Positions 54,220-62,284 of a stretch of 64,000 bases of DNA are shown here, piece after piece. The translations under genes were made by a program, and so were the position numbers. Location of the stretch: positions 496,001 to 560,000 of the forward strand of contig OZ243039.1 of assembly GCA_965212025.1 (NCBI GenBank), given 5' to 3'. How positions within the stretch are numbered: the stretch's first letter is position 1; every line of letters begins with the position of its first letter. Source of the DNA: G965212025 sp965212025. Its GTDB lineage: Bacteria > Pseudomonadota > Gammaproteobacteria > Poriferisulfidales > Oxydemutatoraceae. The notes under the pieces are model-generated. The model saw only the letters and a list, made by a program, of their open reading frames with translations. It was not told where the DNA came from and ran no database searches.

Positions 54220-54237
54220 GGTTCAAAACAAGCACGC

Positions 54238-54266
54238 ATTATCCGTAAGCCACTACAGGAATGCAA
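54238..54266 (-). promoter_or_regulatory. Promoter of rplM-rpsI
   Basis: On the minus strand TTGCAT (54266-54261), 17-bp spacer, GATAAT (54243-54238), about 20 bp before the rplM start codon. Confidence 0.55.
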
Positions 54267-54346
54267 GCTACTGTGAAGCATTTACTAGCCGCTACGCTAA
54301 GTGTTGATGCTCTTTTACAACACATCGGACGCAGGCATCAGACAGC

Positions 54347-54828
54347 CTAACGCTCAAGGACGAAGCGCGCCCGCCTCTGCTGGAGCATCTTGTAGGGTGT
54401 CATGCACTTGACCTTGAGCCCGACGCAGACATCGGGGATCTTGATCTTCTTGCTCCCACCCGACGACACCTCGTGCGTCACCACTGTGTGGCTACCGGCG
54501 AGTACCTGCGCCTCGGGTAGTAGTCGGCAGCTTCCTGAAAAGCACCGCAAATTCCTTGTAGTTCCCTTTAGCCCACTTGATAACCGACTCCATTTCCTGG
54601 GTTACTCTGTCGTCCGGAGGAAGAAAGAAGCCGGGGATTCTTTCTGCAGCCCATTTGGCCAGATCATCGTCTTTTTCTTTCAATTCAATGAGCACCTTCT
54701 CAATGCTGAAGAGGTTCTTGGCCTCGTGCTCGCACACTATCCAGTCCCAAAACGCGGGACAGAAGTCCATACCATAGTGAAAGTTCTTGGCAGTGATGAA
54801 CACGTTGACATCGCAGGAGGTAGGCCAT
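54347..54828 (-). pseudogene. Frameshifted PIN-domain (DUF4411-type) gene
   Basis: Remnant of a PIN-type RNase toxin of the DUF4411 family. The frames together spell the family: MAYLL, then DVNVFITAKNF and FCPAFWDW, FSIEKVLIEL, FFLPPDDRV, EAADYY, and finally SHTVVTHEV, KKIKIP and KCMTPYKML. To read through, at least three shifts are needed: one extra base near 54813, and two near 54545 and 54520. ATG 54828 overlaps the stop of the XRE-ImmA gene (TGATG), the usual coupling of this pair. The shifts are read directly from the sequence; family naming is from recognised motifs. Confidence 0.8.
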
Positions 54829-55991
54829 CAGGCCCCGATTCCCAACCGGGTACCTAAGTTGCGCATGGTCTTCACATTCTTGACACCCAGAAGACGGAAC
54901 GCCTCGGTGAAAGATGTCTGCCCCTCGAAGGTGCTTACCACGAGCGCACGGGCAAAACGCTTGCCCGTGCGCACCATCTGGGTCAGGTAGAAATTGCCGC
55001 CGCCGCCCTTCGCCTTCGACACGCTCCGTAGTGGTCGCCTCAACTCCTGCTCGTAGGCTATCCGCGGCTCCGGGAGGCCAGGCACACCAGCGTCATTAAG
55101 CCGGCGCAACACCACCAGCGTGCTGACCTTGAAGTGCCGTGCCAAGCGATCCAGCTCCTCCTCAAGCTTGACCGATTTTCGGTACTCCTTGCGCAGGTCG
55201 GACAGTGGCACGAGCAGCTCCGCCGCCACCTGGTTGCACCATCTTTCCACTTTTTCCGCGCTGTGCGGATGAACCTCGAACAGAGCGACATTGGAAAGTG
55301 CCGACTCCCCCAACCAAAGGTGCGCCAGCTCATGAGCGAGGGTGAACATCTGGGCGGCCTTTGTATCGGCACCGTTGACGAAGACGAGGGGTGCAAAGTC
55401 GTCGCAGAGGGCGAAGCCACGGAACTCCTCCGGGTTGAGCCTGCGGTGGTTGTTGGTGCCGACGACGCCGCTCACCATCACCAGCACACCGAGTCCGTCC
55501 GCTTGCTCAATGAACCGTCGAAGCGCGGCGGTCCAGGTTCCAGGCTGAGTGCGTTCCTCCAGGTTGAAGCCCAGTGCACGGCGCATCTTGGTCGCGGTCT
55601 CTTTGACATCGTCCTCCAGGCTCGCCGAACCAACGAAGGTACGCTCTGGCTCGCCCTCGATCCGGGCGAAGCCGCAGTACCAATCCTGCTGCTGCTGGCA
55701 GAGGTAGACCGTGTCAAGCAGGTCTCGACTGGGCTTCTCGATCTCCCGGTCGCGCATGGTGCGCATATCCGGCAAGGGCACAGTCTCTTCCGGGGGCTCC
55801 TTCAGGAAGAGGTAGCCGATCGGGACATGCGTCGCCCCGGCGAATTTTTCAAGCTGCTTGAGTGTGGGCTGAGTCTTGCCACTTTCCCATTCACCAAGAC
55901 GAGGGAACCGGTCGCTCAGGTACGCCTTCTCACAGCCCGCGCCTTCGACCGCCCAGCGCAACAGCTCGGGTCTGACCGCGACCCGGGGCAT
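54828..55991 (-). CDS. XRE-family regulator fused to ImmA/IrrE metallopeptidase domain
   Basis: 387 residues. N-terminal helix-turn-helix region (about 1-60; LGEWESGKTQPTLKQLEKFA) followed by a COG2856/ImmA-IrrE domain with the zinc motif HELAHLWLG and NQVAAELLVP. Proteins of this type are commonly encoded before a DUF4411 PIN gene and are thought to act as the antitoxin or regulator. The frame is intact although the partner is dead. Base composition is visibly more GC-rich than neighbours (runs such as GCCGCCGCCGCC near 54998), consistent with horizontal acquisition. It separates rplM-rpsI from rdgB. Confidence 0.85.
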   Translation of the reverse strand: MPRVAVRPELLRWAVEGAGCEKAYLSDRFPRLGEWESGKTQPTLKQLEKFAGATHVPIGYLFLKEPPEETVPLPDMRTMRDREIEKPSRDLLDTVYLCQQQQDWYCGFARIEGEPERTFVGSASLEDDVKETATKMRRALGFNLEERTQPGTWTAALRRFIEQADGLGVLVMVSGVVGTNNHRRLNPEEFRGFALCDDFAPLVFVNGADTKAAQMFTLAHELAHLWLGESALSNVALFEVHPHSAEKVERWCNQVAAELLVPLSDLRKEYRKSVKLEEELDRLARHFKVSTLVVLRRLNDAGVPGLPEPRIAYEQELRRPLRSVSKAKGGGGNFYLTQMVRTGKRFARALVVSTFEGQTSFTEAFRLLGVKNVKTMRNLGTRLGIGA

Positions 55992-56203
55992 CAGACAGCC
56001 ACCTGCTCAATGGCGTCCGTCTGGATCGTCTGGATCAGCACGGCATCGGACTCGGAAATGGCCACCTTCATAGAGGGCGCGCCCTTTATGAGTACGCGGA
56101 AGTCGCCCGCAGCATTGACATGCCTCAACGTGGATACCTGGCACAAGCAACGCGACAACAGGCCGGCGAGGCCACGAGCACGGTTGATATTCTGGACGCA
56201 CAT
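55991..56203 (-). CDS. Small ORF coupled to XRE-ImmA gene, possibly a gene remnant
   Basis: 70 codons; its stop overlaps the ATG of the XRE-ImmA gene (ATGA). No family recognised; the end reads AISESDAVLIQTIQTDAIEQ. It may be the tail of a gene truncated when the island was acquired. Confidence 0.35.
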   Translation of the reverse strand: MCVQNINRARGLAGLLSRCLCQVSTLRHVNAAGDFRVLIKGAPSMKVAISESDAVLIQTIQTDAIEQVAV

Positions 56204-56281
56204 AACAAAAAGAAGCCGAGGAAAAACAGACCGATAGTGAACCCCTTAACCTCTTAAAAAATAATGCGCTAAGAAAGAGCG

Positions 56282-56893
56282 CTAAGAAAGAACGATTGGC
56301 AAGGAACGGGCGAGGAGCCTAAAGGCCTGGGCACGGTGACTGCAAAGCGACTTGACCTCGGGTGCCATCTCCGCCGCGGTGCAACCGTGCTCCGTGAGAA
56401 AAAAAACCGGGTCATAACCGAAGCCGTTTCTGCCGCTCGGGGTCTGCAACAGAACGCCGTGCCACTCAGCACAGCTAATAAGAGGGGTGGAGTCACTCGC
56501 ATTTCGTACATAAACAGCAGCACAGTAGAAAAAAGCAGAGGGGCGGTTTATGCCCAACTTGCCGATTTCTGCAACCAACTTTGCAAGGTTCTCCGTATCG
56601 CTGGCGGTCTCTCCAGCGTAGCGTGCCGAGTGCAAACCAGGGTCTCCACCCAGCGCAGGAACCACCAATCCAGAATCATCGGCAATGGCAGCGTGACCGG
56701 TCTTTGCCGAGGCGTAGCGAGCCTTGAACAAGGCATTTTCAACAAAACCAGAACCGGTTTCGGGCATGGTGTCCAAACCAAATTCCGACTGCATGCGTAA
56801 CTCGTAGCAAGAGTCGCCCAGTATTCGTTGCAATTCGGCTAATTTCCCAGAGTTGCCAGACGCCAGAACCAGAGTCTTCCGAGTCTGCGTCAC
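56282..56893 (-). CDS. rdgB: XTP/dITP pyrophosphatase (RdgB)
   Basis: House-cleaning enzyme that hydrolyses ITP, dITP and XTP. 203 residues with LVLASGNSGKLAEL, the metal-binding FVENALFKARYA, ADDSGLVVPALGG and GFGYDPVFF blocks of the Ham1 family. Start ATG overlaps the rph stop by 4 bp. Confidence 0.95.
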   Translation of the reverse strand: MTQTRKTLVLASGNSGKLAELQRILGDSCYELRMQSEFGLDTMPETGSGFVENALFKARYASAKTGHAAIADDSGLVVPALGGDPGLHSARYAGETASDTENLAKLVAEIGKLGINRPSAFFYCAAVYVRNASDSTPLISCAEWHGVLLQTPSGRNGFGYDPVFFLTEHGCTAAEMAPEVKSLCSHRAQAFRLLARSLPIVLS

Positions 56894-57633
56894 TCGGAAA
56901 GAACCTGATACTGCATGGCAATGATTTCCCGTACGCCTTTCAACCCCAAATCCAGTAGCACGTCCAGCTCTTCCCTGCGCATGGCGTTGCCTTCCGAGGT
57001 ACTTTGCACTTCCACAAAGTTGCCGACATCGTTTGCAACAATATTCATATCCACCTCGGCGTTTCTATCTTCGGAGTAATTCAAATCGAGAATGGCTTCC
57101 CCTCTGTAAATACCTGCCGACACGGCAGCAACCGCACCATGAACCGGATTTTTCTTCAACACTGACTTTTTCAGGAGGCTTTGGGTCAGGTCGCAAAGCG
57201 CGACGTACGCCCCATTGACTGCGGCAACGCGTGTTCCGCCATCAGCCTGTATGACGTCGCAGTCCAAAGTAATGGTCATTTCACCCAGCGCACTCAAATC
57301 CACCGCGGCGCGCAGGGAGCGACCAATCAAGCGTTGAATTTCGTGGGTACGACCGCTTTGCCCCCCCTGCCTCGCTTCACGAGCCGTACGAGTGTGCGTG
57401 GCTCCCGGCAACATGCCGTATTCGGCGGTTATCCAGCCCTGGTTTTTGCCACGCAGGAACGCCGGCACACGATTTTCGTGGGTGGCACTACAAAGCACCC
57501 AAGTGTTGCCCATTGCCACCTTGACAGAACCGCCTTTGCAGTGGGTGTAATTCCTGGTAAACCGCAGTTCTCGCAACTGGTCGCGCTTCCGACCATCCCC
57601 CCGGTGCCCCCGCTCAACAAACTTGCTTCCCAT
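56890..57633 (-). CDS. rph: Ribonuclease PH
   Basis: Phosphorolytic 3' exoribonuclease that trims tRNA ends. 247 residues from the ATG at 57633. RNase PH motifs are complete: ERGHRGDGRKRDQLRELRF, EYGMLPGATHTRTAREA, RSLRAAVDLSALGEMTITLD and DLNYSEDRNAEVDMNIV. Operon with rdgB, divergent from yicC, a conserved betaproteobacterial neighbourhood. Confidence 0.96.
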   Translation of the reverse strand: MGSKFVERGHRGDGRKRDQLRELRFTRNYTHCKGGSVKVAMGNTWVLCSATHENRVPAFLRGKNQGWITAEYGMLPGATHTRTAREARQGGQSGRTHEIQRLIGRSLRAAVDLSALGEMTITLDCDVIQADGGTRVAAVNGAYVALCDLTQSLLKKSVLKKNPVHGAVAAVSAGIYRGEAILDLNYSEDRNAEVDMNIVANDVGNFVEVQSTSEGNAMRREELDVLLDLGLKGVREIIAMQYQVLSE

Positions 57634-57745
57634 CGCCCGGTGATTATAGTCCCCTGATTGAGGAATCAACTGCTGCTCCTGATACCAGCTTCGCTCACCC
57701 GTACAGCATTCGCAGCGGACACAAACACACGTCGGAGATAAATAC

Positions 57746-58618
57746 ATGACTCACAGCATGACTGCTTTCGCCAGAAAAACGGATGCGGAAGGCCGCTTGT
57801 TTTGCGAAATGCGCTCCGTAAACCATCGCTATCTGGAAGTTTCGGTGGATATGTCGCATTGGCTAAGACCCTGTGAAGCGATTGTTGCAAGGCTGATTCG
57901 CAAGCGTCTGAAGCGCGGAAAAGTCGACTGCAAGATTTTCGCCAAAATCGACTCCGAAGGCGAAGAAAGCCTGGCAATAAACGAAGCGTTGCTTAAACAA
58001 GTTCTCGGAGCGCTTGCGACAGTCGAAAAGGCCGCACTTTCGTCGAGATTGACTCGCTCTCCCGATATCGCGATGAAAATCCTGCGCTGGCCCGGAATGG
58101 TTACGACCCAAATCTCCCTGCCGGAGGGCTGGGAAAAGAGTGTATGCGAGCTATGCGAGGAAACACTGACAGAACTCCTGGTCTCCAGACAAACCGAAGG
58201 TGCCAAACTGCAAGACTTTATTCAAACGCGCTGCGAGCAAATAAGCACACTCCACAGCGAGTTGCTTGAGATGACAAAAAACACCGTCGAGGTGGTTCGA
58301 AAAAAGCTTCACCAGCAGGTTGCTGAGCTATCGTGCAAAGTCGATGAGGTGCGTCTTGAGCAGGAAATCGTTTTACTCGCTCGCAAATCTGACGTAAACG
58401 AAGAGTTGGACCGACTCGAAAGCCACTTGCATGAGATCGGTGAGACCTTCAAGCGGGATGGCGCCATCGGTCGGAAGCTTGATTTCATCGTGCAGGAACT
58501 GAACCGGGAAGCAAATACAGTTTTGTCCAAGGCTCCGGGGATTGAGGCCGTGCGTAAGGCAGTAGAAATCAAGGCGCTGGTGGAACAGATACGTGAGCAA
58601 GTACAAAACCTGGAATAG
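57746..58618 (+). CDS. yicC: YicC family endoribonuclease
   Basis: 290 residues. Conserved N-terminus MTHSMTAFARKT and EMRSVNHRYLEV, and the C-terminal block VNEELDRLESHLHEIGETF, then GRKLDFIVQELNREANT. YicC proteins are now viewed as endoribonucleases acting on small RNAs. GGAG lies 8 bp before the ATG. Divergent from rph. Confidence 0.94.
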   Translation: MTHSMTAFARKTDAEGRLFCEMRSVNHRYLEVSVDMSHWLRPCEAIVARLIRKRLKRGKVDCKIFAKIDSEGEESLAINEALLKQVLGALATVEKAALSSRLTRSPDIAMKILRWPGMVTTQISLPEGWEKSVCELCEETLTELLVSRQTEGAKLQDFIQTRCEQISTLHSELLEMTKNTVEVVRKKLHQQVAELSCKVDEVRLEQEIVLLARKSDVNEELDRLESHLHEIGETFKRDGAIGRKLDFIVQELNREANTVLSKAPGIEAVRKAVEIKALVEQIREQVQNLE

Positions 58619-58633
58619 CGGGTGGGACACAAC

Positions 58634-59140
58634 ATGACACGACCATCGCAGCCTCGAAAATTTGCGGTTTTCACAGCTGGAGGAACCTTTGACAAAATCT
58701 ACTACGATGCGTTAAGCGATTACAAAATCGGGTCACCGCAAGTCAAAGGCATCCTCAAACAGGCACGGCTGAACCTGGATTACGACGTCCGTTCGGTGCT
58801 GAAAAAAGACAGTCTGGACATGACGGACAAAGACCGCCAGCGCATACTGAAAAAGGTTCAGACGGAAACAGCCAGGCACTGCCTGATCATCCACGGCACG
58901 GACACCATGGTGGAAACCGCTGAAGTCCTGATGCCCCTGCGCGACAAAGTGATCGTGCTCACCGGAGCCATGCAGCCCGCCCGCTTTAGGGACAGCGATG
59001 CGCACTTCAACACCGGCTTTGCATTGGCCGCTGTATTGTTATTGGAGCCCGGGGTTTATATCGCCATGAACGGAGAAATTTTCACACCCGGACTCGTTCA
59101 AAAAAACCGGGAGGGAGGGCGCTTCAGCCCTAAGGTATAA
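58634..59140 (+). CDS. Short asparaginase-domain protein
   Basis: 168 residues: only the N-terminal domain of L-asparaginases, with the active-site TAGGTFDKIYYDAL and HGTDTM motifs, plus TGAMQPARF. Single-domain proteins of this length occur in proteobacteria, so it is not necessarily truncated. ATG 58634 is preferred (GGTGGGA 8 bp upstream) over a GTG four codons earlier. Substrate uncertain. Confidence 0.85.
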   Translation: MTRPSQPRKFAVFTAGGTFDKIYYDALSDYKIGSPQVKGILKQARLNLDYDVRSVLKKDSLDMTDKDRQRILKKVQTETARHCLIIHGTDTMVETAEVLMPLRDKVIVLTGAMQPARFRDSDAHFNTGFALAAVLLLEPGVYIAMNGEIFTPGLVQKNREGGRFSPKV

Positions 59141-59199
59141 CCGCTTGATGCCAGCGCCGCCTGGCAGAGACTTTTGGAGCAAGCCCGAATAAAACCAGG

Positions 59200-59733
59200 T
59201 TATTCCGGTAATTTGGCTTTGTCGCCAGCAGGAAAGCTTGCCCGGTTCCCGAACGCCACATCCTCGACTCCAAAATTTTTATGCCTGACAACGACCGTTC
59301 CAGCCAATTTGTCGTGCCAGCCCTGCTTTCTTTTATCAAAAGCAATCCAGATAAAACCGAGGCAAAAAATAAGAGCTGAGGGAATATAGGCAAAATATCT
59401 GCCTATAAACTGCCCTGTAGACGGCTTTTCCCCAGTACCGGCGTCAACAATTTTTGCGGAAATTGCCATTTTCCCGGGAGTCGCCTGTCGGTACACCCAA
59501 AAAAGAATCACCGCGACACCTGGCAGCACATACGAAACAAAAAAATCCATTGGATCAAGAAAGGGAACATCCGAAAAAAGATAACCATCTCCATAAACAG
59601 AAATGAGAACAGGGACTGTTATCAACGCAATTAAAACTGAGTCAATGATTTCCGCCCATAATCTGACCCAGAATCCGGCATAGACAAAATTTCCAAAATC
59701 CTTCTCCTCAGTCACCGCATCCTCCCCAATCAT
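59200..59733 (-). CDS. RDD family membrane protein
   Basis: 177 residues with three hydrophobic segments and the RDD signature: an early RLWAEIIDSVLI (R and DD-like acids) and ATPGKMAISAKIVDAGTG, followed by QGWHDKLAGTVVV. Function of the family is not well defined; some act in ion transport or osmotolerance. Converges on the asparaginase gene. Confidence 0.85.
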   Translation of the reverse strand: MIGEDAVTEEKDFGNFVYAGFWVRLWAEIIDSVLIALITVPVLISVYGDGYLFSDVPFLDPMDFFVSYVLPGVAVILFWVYRQATPGKMAISAKIVDAGTGEKPSTGQFIGRYFAYIPSALIFCLGFIWIAFDKRKQGWHDKLAGTVVVRHKNFGVEDVAFGNRASFPAGDKAKLPE

Positions 59734-59924
59734 GACCTGTCAATGAAGCATTCTCACCGGCAACGCAAGCGCCCCTTCGCAACTCCCGTTTCGCCAAGCA
59801 AGTGATAAGACCGCATATTTACATAGCGGAAACTGTCCGCCAGCATGGCTTCAACAAGCGGATGGCCACGCTCCGTGCAGTCCCGAATTCTGTTCAAAAT
59901 ATACATGGAAAGACATCCCTGTGC

Positions 59925-59930
59925 TATAAT
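59925..59930 (+). promoter_or_regulatory. Extended -10 promoter upstream of erpA
   Basis: TGCTATAAT (59922-59930) is a perfect extended -10 element; no good -35. It lies about 95 bp before the erpA start. The leader in between (to 60023) holds no gene. Confidence 0.5.
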
Positions 59931-60023
59931 TCTTTATCCGGTTTTGCTTCCCAAAAAAGCGTTATCGGAGTGTCACCCCGCTTTTTGCAGGGTTCCATGC
60001 CTGAAATTCTGGAGGACAGAGGA

Positions 60024-60386
60024 ATGAATGCAGAAGTAGCTTCTTTTGAAGATGCTGCCATGTCTATGGTTTTTACCGAGGCGGCGGCGAAAAAGGTCAA
60101 GTCTCTGATAGAGGAAGAAAAAAACGACGACCTCATGTTGAGGGTTTTCATCAGTGGCGGCGGTTGCTCCGGTTTCCAGTACGGCTTTACTTTTGATGAG
60201 AAAATCCAGGATGGAGATACCGAGGTAAAAAGAAACGGAGTAACTTTGCTCGTTGACCCGATGAGCTTTCAATACCTGACAGGCTCCGAGATTGATTTCA
60301 CGGAAGGGCTCGAAGGTTCGCAGTTCGTGATTCGCAACCCCAACGCGACAACTACCTGCGGTTGCGGTTCTTCTTTCTCGGTCTGA
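60024..60386 (+). CDS. erpA: Iron-sulfur cluster insertion protein ErpA
   Basis: A-type Fe-S carrier that delivers clusters to enzymes of isoprenoid synthesis and respiration. 120 residues from the ATG at 60024 with GGAGGACAGAGGA upstream; the open frame runs further 5' but the added residues are not ErpA-like. Cluster cysteines are seen in GGGCSGFQYGF and CGCGSSF. Confidence 0.94.
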   Translation: MNAEVASFEDAAMSMVFTEAAAKKVKSLIEEEKNDDLMLRVFISGGGCSGFQYGFTFDEKIQDGDTEVKRNGVTLLVDPMSFQYLTGSEIDFTEGLEGSQFVIRNPNATTTCGCGSSFSV

Positions 60387-60493
60387 AAAAAATACGCCTT
60401 TCACCCTTTCACCCTTTCGTTTGAGGGTTCTGTCTCCTCAGGTCTGTTCCCTCGCTTTCCCAAGTGAATCGCCTGCCGGGATTGATTGCGGAT

Positions 60494-61993
60494 CTATTGG
60501 GCGGCACCCACAAGTGCCAAGTCTGCCAGGTTCTTGATGCGCCTAAACATGGGGTCGGTGGCTTCTGCAAAAAACTTGAGTTCCTGTTTTGGCAGGGGAC
60601 GTGCAGCCGGGAGATAGACTGTGAGGGGGTTTTTATGTACCCCGTTCACGCGGAACTCGTAATGCAAATGCGGGCCTGTCGCGTAACCCGTGGAGCCTAC
60701 ATAACCGATCACCTCTCCCTGCTTTACCCGGCTTCCTTTTCTTTGGCCTTTTCTGAATTTCCGCAAATGTGCGAATAAAGTGCTGTAGCCTCCCCCGTGG
60801 CGAATGATCACTACATTGCCATAGCCTTTTTTGACGCCTCGGAAAATAATCTTGCCATCCCCGGAAGCATGTATAGAGGTTCCGGCAGGAGCTGAGTAAT
60901 CCACTCCCCGGTGGGGCATGACAACACTGAATAATGGATGCAGGCGCCTAGGGTTAAAGCGCGAACTGACCCGGGTAAATGACACCGGATTTCTCAAAAA
61001 AGCTTTTCTGACGTTCAGACCTGAAGAAGTGAAATACCCCTCTTTGCCGTTCGACTGCCGATAGTACGCTACCTCGTACAGCTTGTTGCGGTTGTGGAAC
61101 CTGACCGCCAGCACCCTGCCGTCTCCCAGCTTTTTGCCCTTCAGGTATTCTTCTTCATAGAGCACGGCGAAGCGGTCTCCCGCACGGGTATCGTTCACGA
61201 AATCAATATCCCAGGCCAGAACGTTCACCATGGAAATGATCACCTTGTCTGACAAACCGGCCTGTTGCGCATCCAGATAAAAAGAATTCCTTATTTCCCC
61301 GCTGGCAAATGCCGTTTTTTTCTCCACAACAAACTCTCGTTTGCTGGCTTGGAAACCGGCCTCGTTTCTTTCCAGAACGTGGTGTAGGGTCGGGCGTTTC
61401 TCGTACACCAATGCGGTCAGGCGGCCGGAAGTTAATTCCATCTGCACCGTGCGATTCGGTAACAGTTGATTGAAAGGTTTCAGTTGCTTGCCTAGCGCCA
61501 GCATCTCGGGGATGGCCTCCCCGTGACCAGAGCTGTAAAGAATGCCGGAAAGGGTGTCGTTTTTCCTGACTTTCAGACGCCGTACGTCCGTTTTGATTTT
61601 CGGCTTGACAGTCGCAGCTTCCGGGTTTGTCAAAGGCATTGCTGCCAGTTGCACTGCTGTGGCCGTCACCGCACGGGCACGGGACTCTGCCTGTTGCGCA
61701 GCTTCCGGGTCTGTCAAAGGCATTGCTGCCAGTTGCACTGCTGTGGCCGTCACCGCACGGGCACGGGACTCTGCCTGTTGCACAGCTTCAGGGCTCGGCG
61801 GTTGCGAAAACTCCGTCTTGGCGTATGGGGAGGGCGATGCCGCAGTGCTGCTACCACCTGTCCCTGCCTGTTGTGGCTCTACCGCATCTTTCGCGTTTGC
61901 AAACAACACGAAAGCAACCAAAGAGAAAAACAGAAGACCGCTCCAACGCAGCTTCCTGGCAATATGTTCACGCTTCAATTTCGTACCAGGCAT
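60494..61993 (-). CDS. M23 murein endopeptidase, MepM-like, with duplicated linker
   Basis: 499 residues from the ATG at 61993. N-terminal membrane anchor (about 17-34), a Ser/Ala/Pro linker with two tandem 28-residue repeats, a LysM/OapA-like segment (VRKNDTLSGILYSSG), a SLT-like middle domain and a C-terminal LytM domain with HRGVDY and HLHYEFRV zinc motifs. Likely cleaves peptidoglycan cross-links during growth, as E. coli MepM. No clear ribosome-binding site for this start; an upstream start at 62089 would add 32 residues. Confidence 0.88.
   Translation of the reverse strand: MPGTKLKREHIARKLRWSGLLFFSLVAFVLFANAKDAVEPQQAGTGGSSTAASPSPYAKTEFSQPPSPEAVQQAESRARAVTATAVQLAAMPLTDPEAAQQAESRARAVTATAVQLAAMPLTNPEAATVKPKIKTDVRRLKVRKNDTLSGILYSSGHGEAIPEMLALGKQLKPFNQLLPNRTVQMELTSGRLTALVYEKRPTLHHVLERNEAGFQASKREFVVEKKTAFASGEIRNSFYLDAQQAGLSDKVIISMVNVLAWDIDFVNDTRAGDRFAVLYEEEYLKGKKLGDGRVLAVRFHNRNKLYEVAYYRQSNGKEGYFTSSGLNVRKAFLRNPVSFTRVSSRFNPRRLHPLFSVVMPHRGVDYSAPAGTSIHASGDGKIIFRGVKKGYGNVVIIRHGGGYSTLFAHLRKFRKGQRKGSRVKQGEVIGYVGSTGYATGPHLHYEFRVNGVHKNPLTVYLPAARPLPKQELKFFAEATDPMFRRIKNLADLALVGAAQ
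61615..61782 (-). repeat. Two tandem 84-bp repeats inside the M23 gene
   Basis: Two nearly perfect copies of an 84-bp unit (28 codons, QAESRARAVTATAVQLAAMP as the core), in frame in the periplasmic linker. Confidence 0.85.
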
Positions 61994-62191
61994 TGATAAT
62001 GGTTTTCTGATCAATAGCGACTCGTGGACAGAGCATAGCCGTACCGCAACTGTCCGCTGCCCAGAGCCAGCAACAATGTCGAACACCAAACGCCGGGGAT
62101 TCTATTATATTTTTGTGCCTCACCGAACCATCCGCGATGGTTGCCTGCACCATGCCTGCAAAGCAAAAAACAACAGTCAGGGCAGTCAGGT

Positions 62192-62197
62192 TATAAT
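62192..62197 (+). promoter_or_regulatory. -10 element TATAAT before the 327-aa unknown gene
   Basis: Context GGTTATAATAGACAAC. TATAATAGACA matches the box at 17470, and GGTTATAAT matches the box in the array leaders. No convincing -35. Confidence 0.5.
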
Positions 62198-62257
62198 AGA
62201 CAACTAACATTGAGTCATCGTCGGCACGGCAAATTCTCAATTGGTACTTGGAGGCGA

Positions 62258-62284
62258 ATGTCAATGTACTCAGACCCTAAATGA
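62258..62284 (+). other. Putative leader ORF (8 codons) coupled to the 327-aa gene
   Basis: GGAGG at 62250-62254, then ATG 62258 (or in-frame ATG 62264 at ideal spacing) opening MSMYSDPK and a TGA at 62282-62284 that overlaps the ATG of the next gene (ATGA). The downstream gene has no ribosome-binding site of its own at normal distance. Confidence 0.45.

Noticed and set aside
55134..56237. Long plus-strand open frame opposite the XRE-ImmA gene
   Set aside because: GC-rich antisense shadow; the minus-strand frame carries clear family motifs.
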